Assembly (NCBI GenBank): GCA_036426205.1
Contig: CM071586.1
Coordinates: 8,467,114 to 8,531,113 of the forward strand
Origin: Ascaphus truei
Taxonomy: Eukaryota > Chordata > Amphibia > Anura > Ascaphidae
Reading direction: 5' to 3'
DNA length: 64,000 bases
This document shows positions 55,426-64,000 of this stretch, one piece after another (position 1 is the first letter of the stretch; every line of letters starts with the position of its first letter). Made by a program: the position numbers and the translations under genes. The notes under the pieces were generated by a model. The model was not told the origin of the DNA, did not search any database, and was given only the letters and a program-made list of their open reading frames with translations.

Positions 55426-56256
55426 CGTGCGTGAATATATTTATCAAAGTTGCACAACGTTAATAAATAATTTATTCTCACAACATGTCTTTTTTTTTAA
55501 TTTTTAAAATATTATATAATATACACACACACACACATGTTCCCCAGTGACACACACACACTGACAGCTACCAAGTGACACACACACACACAGTGATACC
55601 CGCCTCCCAAGCGCTTGCTGTCTCCTCTGTAAGGACAGCAAAAAGCTCCTGGTAGAGCGAGCGGCAGCAAGCGAGAGCGAGCAAGCGCCAAACATGGCCA
55701 AGGCCTAATGCAGGAGAAAGTGAAGACAGCACTCCTGGTGGTCAGTACAGCAGCTCCACCTTGTGGTGCTTGATGCTCTCGCAGTCACTTGTAGGGAAAA
55801 CATAAAAGGGATGTAGAGCACAATAAGATTAGTACTGATTCAATACTTGGACTTAATATATGACCCTGTCTAAATGAAAGATACCAGATAGCCCCCTTCA
55901 CTAAAAGACCCAGTGAAATAGATAAAATCAATGCAATATAAAAATCGGAATAAACCTTAATAGATAAACCATAGGAGAGAAGACTGAATAAATCACTGAA
56001 AGATAAGAGATCAGAGACTGACCCACAGTATGGGGACTGGACAAAGGTAGGTAGAAATTACCAAGGTGTCAGGATGGATCACTCACATGCCAAAATCCAG
56101 ACGCCACCGAACCCATACTACATGATCTATAGAGCAATTAGAGACGTAGTGTGCTGTCGGTCCAGGTCTGGTGGGGAGGATATCATGCAGAACCTGAGCG
56201 GATAAGTCGGAGGGACACTAATGGCACTACACGGTGTGTGTAATGATCCATACCGA
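54675..56256. other. PLE 3' region: GC-rich block, TG microsatellite and unclassified sequence
   Basis: 54780-55080 is GC-rich with internal inverted segments (gcgcttgcggaagcgcag; ttgcggaagcgtgctgacgc). 55108-55435 is (TG)n with regular TGCATG units, which gives Val/Cys and His/Thr artefact frames. 55520-55590 is (CA)n. 55730-56256 is non-coding 3' UTR-like. Because the L1 empty site contains none of this, it all belongs to, or inserted into, the PLE. Confidence 0.6.
55108..55435 (+). repeat. (TG)n / TGTGTATGCATG microsatellite
   Basis: Dinucleotide TG with a recurring tatgcatg unit, and gtgcgtgcg near the right end. Z-DNA-prone alternating purine-pyrimidine sequence. Confidence 0.95.
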
Positions 56257-57774
56257 TCAGAAATAACAACTAAGGTCCATTTCTTTATTAATGCCTCTTG
56301 GGCTTACCGTATCTAAGCGCCTTATCCATTGCGTTTCTCTCTGTAATAGCATCCTCTGTAGGTCCCCTCCGCGCCGCTTTCTCCCCACACTATCAATCAC
56401 CTGGTACCTCAGCTGGCTGGCATTATGCCCTGCTTGTGTGAAGTGATGGGCAACTGGTGCGTCAGATCACCCCTGCGGATGGCTGCTTTGTGTTGTCGAA
56501 TCCTATCCTTCACCTGTTGCGTCGTCTCACCCACATAACCAAGTCCACACGGGCATTTAATGAGATATATTACGTTTTTAGACATACATGTGTAGAAATC
56601 CTTAATCTGGTACATCTGTCCAGTATGGGGATGATGAAAAGTGAGACCCTCTTGCATACTATTGCATTGACTACAGTTCAAACATCTATAGCAGCCCAAC
56701 TTAGGGGTGCCCAGGAAAGTCTGTCGCCTCTCAGTACCCCCAATGTCCGCTCTCACAAGTCTATCTCGGATATTTCTACCCCTTTTATAGGAAAACAGGG
56801 GTTTGAATGGGAAGACTGAAGATAGGAAAGAATCATTCTGTAATAAAGGCCAATGCCTAAGTATGATGTTTTTAATTCTACCTGATTGAGTGTTGAAGGT
56901 AGTCACAAAAGGTATTGAAAATTGCTTCCCTGGGCGGTCACCCTGTGGTGTACCCTTTAAAAGGTTCTCCCTAGAGATGGTCTCTGCCTTGTCACATTGT
57001 GTCTTCAATAATGATCTAGGGTACCCTCTTTTCCTAAATTTATCCTGCATCATGTCTAGGGTATCCTTAATACCATCAGGGGTACTGATGATTCTTTTAG
57101 TCCTTAGAAACTGACTGTATGATAGACCCCGTGTCGTGCCAGGGGGGTGAAAACTGCTATAATGCAGTAAATTGTTTCTGTCCGTAGGTTTGGTGAACAT
57201 ATTGGATTCCAGACTATTGTTCACTACCGAGATGGTCGTATCCAAAAAGTTAACAGAGATGTCACTAAACTGACATGTGAACCCGATAGTGTCTCTTGCC
57301 TTGTTGATGTCACAGATAAATGACAACAGTGATCCCACATCCCCATGCCATATCAGGAACATATCGTCGATGTAGCGCACCCACTGGTTGGTGGTTGATG
57401 AACCTTGGATGAGGATAAATAAATTCATCCTCAAATCTTGCCATAAAGATGTTAGCATATGTGGGTGCGACATTCGACCCCATGGCCGTCCTTTGCACCT
57501 GGATGTAGAAGATGTCCTCAAAGAGAAAATAATTCTCCTTGAGGATAATCCCTAGAAGATCTAATATCAGCATGTGTTCCCTTGGCGTATATAAGCCTCC
57601 AGAGGCCAACGTCTCCTTTACAGCTGTGATCCCTGCATCATGTGGAATAGAAGTGTACAGGCTATTGACGTCAAGGGTAGATAGTAAAACACTAGTAGTG
57701 AATGGTGGGATTAAAGCTATCTTGTTAAAAAAATGTGATGTATCTTGAATAAAAGACCTGGCGCTATCCACAAA
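56257..57774 (-). pseudogene. Penelope-like element reading frame: RT, Cys linker, GIY-YIG
   Basis: Leftwards: HQFVDSARSFIQDT, RT motif A STLDVNSLYTSIPHDAG and motif B TAMGSNVAPTYANIFMARFE. A frameshift near 57400-57330 follows, then motif C VRYIDDMFLIWHGD in the next frame. The thumb, HYSSFHPPGTTRGLSYSQFL, the Cys linker LGCYRCLNCSQCNSM and the GIY-YIG domain NVIYLIKCPCGLGYVGETTQ with KDRIRQHKAAIRRG come next. After a second frameshift near 56450 the true C-terminus is RETQWIRRLDTVSPRGINKE, MDLSCYF, stop at 56257. The N-terminal part is missing, because the inverted arm begins immediately at 57775. Catalytic residues are intact, but two frameshifts make it a pseudogene. Confidence 0.9.
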
Positions 57775-58550
57775 CTGATGCGCAGTTAGGAAATGCCACG
57801 TTGGCAGATGCTAGCCTGCAAGAGGAGAAGTTCCATCGCGTGACGTCATTCACAGGACACTGCAGAGCGGTGGCCAGAGCTATTACATATAACAGCTGAG
57901 ACTGCTATCTCCCTCCTGAGCACTCCACACGAACACAAGGAGCAGAGCCACAGAGGGTTTGATTACTGTCTTCATTTGCTATTCCCATTAACCTTTCATT
58001 GACTGTTGTGGACTCCTGGTGCTTCTTTGCAAGCTGCTTTCTTGCAAGCTGTGTTCAGCCTTTACTGTACCATTGCCCACAGTTTCTTGTGGTACTTGAA
58101 CTACTGGCATTGACTTTAGTGGATTCTTGCTGCCCTGCTACTAGCTGTTTAGCTGTATTTAGCCTACACTGTATGTTTGCTATCTATTTTCAGGGGTGTC
58201 TGATTTGACCAGTTATAGGGGAAGGGAGGCTTAGGGAAGTACCTCTGGGACCTTTTGGACCAGGGGGAATGGGCCAGATGAAGAGGTAGTCCCTCGAAAC
58301 GTCGCCCCCCTAGCATACTTTTCGTTCTCCGTTTTTTGTGTATATTCCTTGTGTTTCATGTTTTTTCCCCTTTTTCTTCTTTCCCTCCCCCCCACCCCTC
58401 ACTTTGTGACATGCCCATTTGTGATACTGGTTTCTGCAAACACATTTGATTTATTTCTGGTTCATTTTATTATTAAATGTTTATTCTGCATTACAACTGT
58501 TTTCATCATTTAGCTATTAGACAGTGAGTGCTGGTACTTACGTAGATTTG
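57775..58550 (+). repeat. Right inverted arm of the nested PLE
   Basis: Inverse of 53906-54674, about 95% identical by eye. The arm abuts the coding sequence at 57775 and the target duplication at 58551. Contains the hammerhead-like motif at 58271-58307. Confidence 0.9.
58271..58307 (+). ncRNA. Hammerhead ribozyme-like motif in PLE arm
   Basis: Stem I GGGC (58271-58274) with GCCC (58304-58307). The core is CAGATGA (58275-58281), which is CUGAUGA with U4 changed to A. Stem II is GAGG-TAGTC-CCTC. GAAA is at 58296-58299, then C-GTC with GTC as cleavage triplet directly before stem I. It reads toward the + side, i.e. antisense to the PLE frame in this arm. The opposite arm holds the sense copy with a damaged GAAA. 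Minimal hammerheads of this shape are known from PLE terminal repeats. Confidence 0.6.
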
Positions 58551-61153
58551 CTAGGTCTCTTATCGTTCCAAATGAATTGGAGTATTAGTGACTGGATGTT
58601 CTTTAGAGCTGGGCGTGGCACTACGATGGGGAGGGTTTGAAAGTAATAAAGTAACCGTGGGAGGACGTTCATTTTTACGGATACTATTCTTCCGAACCAA
58701 GAAATTTGGTGTTTTTTCCATGTTTCCAAGTCTTTTTTAATCTGGTCAAATAGGGGGGGGTAATTGTGTTGATAAAGGGAGTTATATGAGTTTGAGATTT
58801 TAACCCCCAGATATTTTATATAGGTGGAGCTCCACTTGTATTTGTAGTGGGCTTGGATAAGTTTCCATGTCTGGGGTGGGAGGGAGATATTTAGGGCTTC
58901 CGATTTGTCTATGTTGACCTTATAGTCAGAGACCTGCCCAAATTGATTCAGATGCCTTTGAAGGCTAGGGAGGGAGGAAAGGGGGTCATCGAGGGTCAGA
59001 ATCACATCGTCCGCGAATAGGGAAATTTTATACTCTCGGTCCGCAATTTGGATCCCCTTGATACTTTTTTCGGCTCTAATTTTGGCCGCTAAAGGTTCAA
59101 TGGTTAGGGCAAATAACAAGGGGGAAAGCGGGCAGCCCTGTCTGGTCCCATTCCTGATTTTTATTGGATCCGAGAAGCCGCCTGATAGTTTGACATACGC
59201 TGCTGGGTTTTGATAGAAGGCTCTCACTCCCTCTAGGAAAGGGCCACTGAAGCCGAACCTCAGCATTGTTTGGTCTAAAAAAGACCATTTAATTCTGTCG
59301 AACGCTTTTTCAGCGTCGAGGCTCAGAATCATTGCTTTGGATCCGGTGAGATGCACGTGGTCTATTATGTCCACAATTTTGCGGGTGTTGTCTGAGGCCT
59401 CTCTTCCTGACACAAAACCTACTTGATCTATGCGTATGAGTCTAAAGAGAATTGGATTTAGCCTGTTTGCCAAGATCTTACTGTAGATTTTGAGATCGGT
59501 ATTTAACAGCGAGATGGGCCTATAGTTACCGCAGAGGAGCGTGTCTCTCCCCTCCTTGTGGATTATAGCCAGATTTGCCGCTGTAATCGTAGCGGGCATT
59601 GCTTCCCCTTGGAGGAAGGAATTGTACATATCTAATAGGTGTGGGGAGAGGAATGGCATGAACATTTTATAGTAAGAGTTCGAGAAACCGTCTGGGCCTG
59701 GGGTTTTGGCTAATTTGAGTGATTTAATGGCTTCAGATAGTTCCTCTTGGGAGACCTTTTTATTTAACTTCTCTACCTCTTCCTGGGATAGGGTGGGCAG
59801 GTTACATTGCTCTAGGTATTGTGAGATAGTATTAAGGCTAACCGGGTCCTGGGTTGGGGGGTGAAGGTTGTAAAGGTCCGAGTAAAAGTCTGCAAATTCC
59901 TGTGCTATCTCTTTTTCTATGTATGTGGTCTGTCCGTTTCGTGTCTGTATGCGGGCTATCTGAGACTTGACTCTCGTGCCCCTGAGTTTTGAGGCTAGAA
60001 GCCTGTCAGCTTTATTGCCTTTATCGAAGAATTTTTGCTTCGACCACCTTAGTGCCTTCTCTACTTCCTCGAGTTGGGTCTGTTTGAGGGCAGATCTAGC
60101 TAGATTTAGTTGTTTAAGCATTTTTTTAGATGCCGTAGTTTTATGCTGCTGTTCTAGCTTGGTGATCCTGTCTAAGATCTCTTTTTGGAGCTTTAGTTTA
60201 ATTTTCTTTTTGTGTGATGCGATTGAAATCAGGTCTCCTCTGATGGAGGCTTTATGGGCCTCCCAGAGCATGGCTGGGGCTGAGCCTGATCCTGCGTTAA
60301 TTTGAAAGAACATTGATAGCTTTTGGCAGAGTACCATTTCTGTGTCAGGGCAGTTTAACATGGAATCATTTAATTTCCATTTGTATTGGGTGTTTTTCAC
60401 AAAGGGTATGGATAGTGTTAGTTCAATTGGTGCATGGTCGGGCAAGGTGATTGGGCCTATGTTTGACTGGGAGGATGCCTGGAGGATGTTGCTAGTACCT
60501 AGAAAATAATCGATCCTCGAGTAGGACTGATGAGGGGTGGAGAAGAAGGTATAGTCTCTCTGATCCTGGTGCTGAGCCCTCCATATATCCACTAGTGAGT
60601 ATTCCTCAATGATGTCACTAAATTTCTTAGCTTTCTTTTGGGATTAGATGGTATATGGAGTGGGAGAGGATGGGAGGAGGGTTGGGGCGGGGTTCGATTT
60701 GTCTAGTGCGTGAGAGGCCACCATGTTAAAGTCACCTCCGATAATCAGAGATGAGAAAGATTGCTGTTCTCGGGATTGGAGGAGGGTTCTTAGGAAAGGG
60801 ATTTGGTTGTCATTGGGGGCGTAGACGTTTACAAGTGTGATTGGGGTGCCAGACAGGGTGCCCTGTAGTATCAGGAACCGACCATTGGGGTCTGGGAGTG
60901 ACTTGGATAGTACAAAAGGGACACCATTCCATATAAGGATGGCTACTCCTCTTTTTTTGCTTGGCGAGGATGCAAAATATGCCTGGGGGAATACATTTTT
61001 GAATGTGTTGGGTGGGGTTGGGGAATTGAAGTGAGTCTCTTGAATGAGGACAATGTCTCCCTTTGATTTCTTTAGGTCCTGAAGGACTAGCTTCCTCTTT
61101 GTTACTGAATTGAGTCCTTTGATGTTTAATGAAATTAATTTAATGGAAGACAT
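58551..61153 (-). pseudogene. L1/Tx1 ORF2: endonuclease and reverse transcriptase, one premature stop
   Basis: ATG at 61151-61153 opens MSSIKLISLNIKGLNS. The endonuclease motifs are IVLIQETHF (catalytic Glu), VNVYAPNDN and IIGGDFNMV, and after the stop YSRIDYFLGT and LPDHAPIELTL. The RT motifs are KTPGPDGFSNSYYK, IIHKEGRDTLLCGNYRPISL, LSLDAEKAFDRIKWSF, GTRQGCPLSPLLFALTIEPL, and the catalytic SLFADDVILTL. Then YLGVKISNS and FGRIVSVKMNVLPRLLYYF. One stop, TAA at 60646-60644, interrupts the frame after SPTPYTI; copy 2 has CAA (Gln) there. Otherwise the frame is open to the PLE insertion at 58551, truncating it at FIWNDKRP. Confidence 0.92.
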
Positions 61154-61159
61154 TGTCCC

Positions 61160-61675
61160 ATGGGGGGTATTCCCAGAGCTCCAGACTCTGATGCTCTTGG
61201 ATTTCCCATGACAAGAGCTCGTTCTTCAGGCATAGGACGAAGGTCCCTAGTCGGTGTGGATGGGAAGGGATAGGGCATCTCTGGGCATCGGATTGGAGGG
61301 GGGAAGGGTGGACACATAGGGGAAGAAAAGAACATACGCCCCTTTGTCAGGCCCAACAAGAATAACCTTCCTCACGACAGTGAGAAAGGTGGCGTGGTCA
61401 AACACCCCTGGAGATCCTTCCAGGACACCAAGCCTGGAATGGGAAAGAGAACCAGGTACATGGTCCGGCACCCTCCATGTCTTTGAACATACCGTGTTTA
61501 ATGGAGACCTAGTAAAATGAGGGGAAAGCTGCGTGCAAACATATAAAGCATTTCTTTCTACAGTTGTTGTTTTTTAGGCATAGCCTAATTAGGTTATTAC
61601 TCTAAACATTTCAGTGTCTTTCTAATCCCACAATTGTTGTATACATCCTGAAAATGCCTTCTATGGAACCTTGAT
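61160..61675. other. Junction region between the two L1 copies
   Basis: 61160-61500 may be L1 5' sequence upstream of ORF2. Its frames (Pro-rich, no coiled coil or RRM) do not look like an ORF1 protein. 61500-61675 matches neither copy's known parts. Copy 2 begins after a C-rich (on minus) tract at about 61676. Confidence 0.4.
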
Positions 61676-64000
61676 TGGGGAGGGGGAGGGTGGGAGGGGG
61701 GGGGGGGAGGAGACAAACATGGGAGGGGGGGGAGGCGGGTATGTGGGCTTGCCCAGAGGTGTCCCCGTGTAGCTCTCCAATTGTTTGGGGGTGGCTGCTA
61801 GACCTAGGTGCTTTGAATTTTTGGGGGTTTATCTCTCGATCCAGGGGTCCCATGTGTTCCAGAACTGGGGCATTTTCTTTTGGAGCATGGCCGTAAGCTT
61901 CTCCATAGTCATGACCTCATTAACCCTTCTCACTACGGTGGTTCTCGAGGGGGCCTTAATCTGTTTCCAGGCTGCCGCTATAGAGCATCTGGCCGCTGTC
62001 AGCATGGCCCTGATCAGCCGGGACATTGGTGGGGGGAGGTCATCAATGGGTTTGCTCAGCACCATGGTCAGAGGGTCCAGGGGGAGGGGGATTCCAGTGA
62101 TCTCGTAGATGAGTGTCTGGATCTTGGTCCAGAACTTCTGGATCTCCGGACATGACCACCAAATGTGGGCCATGTCTCCCTTTTGACCACATCCCCTCCA
62201 GCATAGGTCCGGTGTGCCGGGGTAGACCTAGCTTAGCCTAGCCGGGGTCAGGTACCACTGGAATATAATTTTATAGATGTTTTCTGTTATTGTACAAATT
62301 GAGGTTTTAGGGGCTTGCTCCCAAATATCCTCCCAGTCTTCCAGGTCTATTGGGAGACCTAGTTCGTCCGACCATTTTTGCATATAGCGGTGTTCCGGGG
62401 GGGGGGGGGGGGGTCTGATGTCGGTTCTGTGCTTTTATATATCTGATATCAGGCCTCTCTGGTATATGTCTTTGAGACATAGGGTTTCAAACCGGGTCAG
62501 CGGGGGAAATTTGGAGGTTGGAGACAGTGAGTGTAGGAAGTGCCTAAGTTGTAGATATATAAATAGATGAAGGTCTTGGGTCTGGAATTTGTTCTTTAAT
62601 GCCTGAAAAGTTAGGATCTCTCCCTTCTGCTGTAGATCGGCAACCATCCTAATATTGTGACCCTGGAATTGGTCAAATTGTCTTGTGGAACACCCTGGCG
62701 GGAAGTTGGGGTTCCCAAAGAGTGGGGTGAGCTGGGAGGGAGAAGCTAGCAGACCATACTTCCCTTTGCTTTTGAGCCATATGTCCCACGTTCATCTCAT
62801 TGCTCCGAGGCCGAACCTCTTTGGCCCACTCCCTCTCCCTCCTGTGGTCCAGAGTGCCACTTGAATGGAGTGAGGCTGTGCGTAATGTGACTCTATTGCG
62901 AGCCAACAGGCCGAGGCTGGGTCGCAATTCCAAACTACAGCCTGCTTCAATTGTGCTGCGAGGTAATATCTGACTAAGTCGGGGACCCCCATGCCTCCTC
63001 TTGCTCTTGAGGAGAGCATCACTGACCTTGGGACCCTAGGTCTCTTATCGTTCCAAATGAATTGGAGTATTAGTGACTGGATGTTCTTTAGAGCCGGGGT
63101 GGCACTACGATGGGGAGGGTTTGGAAGTAATATAGTAACCGTGGGAGGACGTTAATTTTTACGGACACTATTCTTCCGAACCAGGAAATTTGGTGTTTTT
63201 TCCATGTTTCGAAGTCTTCTTTAATCTGGTCAAATAGGGTGGGGGGGGGTAATTGTGTTAATAAAGGGAGTTATACGAGTTTGAAATTTAATTTTCTTTT
63301 TGTGTGATGCGATTGAAATCAGGTCTCCTCTGATGGAGGCTTTATGGGCCTCCCAGAGCATGGCTGGGGCTGAGACTGATCCTGCGTTAATTTGAAAGAA
63401 CATTGATAGCTTTTGGCGGAGTACCATTTCAGTGTCAGGGCAGTTTAACATGGAATCATTTAATTTCCATTTGTATTGGGTGTTTTTCACAAAGGGTATG
63501 GATAGGGTAAGTTCAATTGGTGCATGGTCGGACTAGGTGATTGGGCCTATGTTTGACTGGGAGGACGCCTGGAAGATGTTGCTAGTACCTAGAAAATAAT
63601 CAATCCTCGAGTAGGACTGATGAGGGGGGGAGAAGAAGGTATAGTCCCTCTGACCCTGGTGCTGAGCCCTCCATATATCCACTAGTGAGTATTCCTCAAT
63701 GATGTCACTAAATTTCTTAGCTTTCTTTTGGGATTGGATGGTGTATGGAGTGGGAGAGGGTGGGAGGAGGGTGGGGGCGGGGTATTATTTGTCTAGTGTG
63801 TGAGAGGCCACCATGTTAAAGTCACCTCCGATAATCAGAGATGAGAAAGATTGCTGTTCTAGGGATTGGAGGAGTGTTCTTAGGAAAGGGAGTTGGTTGT
63901 CATTGGGGGCGTAGACGTTTACAAGTGTGATTGGGGTGCCAGACAGGGTGCCCTGTAGTATCAGGAACCGACCATCGGAGTCTGGGAGTGACTTGGATAG
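61676..64000 (-). pseudogene. L1/Tx1 copy 2, internally deleted (no RT core), runs off window
   Basis: Leftwards from the window edge: endonuclease codons GRFLILQGTLSGTPITLVNV, YAPNDNQLPFLRTLLQSLEQ and IIGGDFNMVASH with a stop soon after (LDK*), then the linker up to KNTQYKWKLNDSMLNCPDTE. At about 63285-63291 the sequence jumps from the equivalent of 60195 in copy 1 to the equivalent of 58802, removing about 1.4 kb with all RT motifs including FADD. Downstream it is continuous through the post-RT segment to the C-terminus (61829-62173). It lacks the three insertions of copy 1. Poly-G occurs at 62398-62412. The 3' UTR is cut at about 61676. Confidence 0.88.

Larger units (their letters stand above)
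53792..58564 (-). mobile_element. Penelope-like element with inverted terminal arms, nested in L1; 14-bp target duplication
   Basis: ctaggtctcttatc occurs at 53792-53805 and 58551-58564, and once only at 63036-63049 in uninterrupted L1 copy 2. The 4745 bp between them therefore form one insertion. From the right end (5' on the minus strand) it holds an arm (57775-58550), a 5'-truncated PLE reading frame (57774-56257), a 3' region with a TG microsatellite (55108-55435) and a GC-rich block, the opposite arm (54674-53906) and about 100 bp of extra tail. The arms are inverted, as in the element at 6.6-8.8 kb. Confidence 0.88.
51149..61160 (-). mobile_element. Tx1/L1-type LINE, copy 1, with three nested insertions
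   Basis: The minus-strand element runs from the endonuclease start (ATG 61153) to a 3' end with AATAAA (51168-51173) and poly-A (51149-51156). Its own segments are 61153-58551, 53805-53731, 53331-52711 and 51960-51149. The gaps are a PLE (53806-58550), a mariner-type MITE (53332-53730) and a solo-LTR-like insert (51961-52710). All three are absent from copy 2 at 61.7-64 kb. Upstream of ATG 61153, 61160-61660 has no recognisable ORF1, so the element seems 5'-truncated. Confidence 0.88.

Noticed and set aside
54882..55507. Histidine/threonine- or valine/cysteine-rich frames
   Set aside because: Produced by the TG/TGCATG microsatellite inside the PLE 3' region.

Overview
The window looks like vertebrate, most likely anuran amphibian, nuclear DNA. 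It is intergenic, repeat-dominated, rich in CA/GT microsatellites, and packed with Penelope-like elements (PLEs), Tx1/L1-type LINEs, a Ty3/gypsy remnant, Tc1/mariner, hAT and piggyBac-type debris. The organism call is inference from this mix (Tx1-like L1 plus abundant PLEs plus an olfactory receptor gene); no species marker was seen. The only intact host gene is a single-exon odorant receptor at 17839-18771 (+). A truncated copy of its 3' end lies at 15458-15790, and a second copy of its upstream region at 50901-51150 is cut by an L1 insertion, so the locus looks like a decaying part of a receptor cluster.

Layout. 0-6.5 kb: hAT-type fragment, CA-rich minisatellite, LINE-like repeat, gypsy RT/RNase H remnant, piggyBac-type MITE. 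6.6-8.8 kb: a fold-back PLE derivative with 637-bp inverted arms. 9.4-13.5 kb: rearranged PLE pieces and hammerhead-like motifs. 13.8-19 kb: purine/G-rich tract, a dispersed repeat, the receptor pseudogene and the receptor gene. 20.5-25 kb: PLE and Tc1 fragments and a second PLE. 25.9-32.1 kb: a giant inverted repeat (two arms of about 3.1 kb around an 8-nt loop). 35.7-40.4 kb: second copy of the dispersed repeat, hammerhead motifs, a 327-bp palindrome and a third PLE. 40.5-44.5 kb: a decayed Tx1-like LINE carrying a hAT-type MITE. 45.4-50.1 kb: palindromic and GC-rich repeats, a mariner-type MITE and a PLE tail. 51.1-61.6 kb: a Tx1/L1 element (minus strand) whose ORF2 is interrupted by three insertions, a solo-LTR-like insert, a mariner-type MITE and a 4.7-kb PLE. 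61.7-64 kb: a second copy of the same L1 that lacks the reverse transcriptase core and serves as an internal empty-site reference for all three insertions.

The most notable signal is the recurrence of hammerhead-ribozyme-like cores (CUGANGA - hairpin - GAAAC - GUH, closed by stem I) at about ten places, mostly beside PLE remnants. Hammerheads in PLE terminal repeats are known. The unusual aspects here are the density, the graded decay of the cores, and the fold-back or head-to-head arrangement of the terminal repeats. No tRNA, rRNA or CRISPR was recognised. Similarity statements are by-eye readings; no database search was run.
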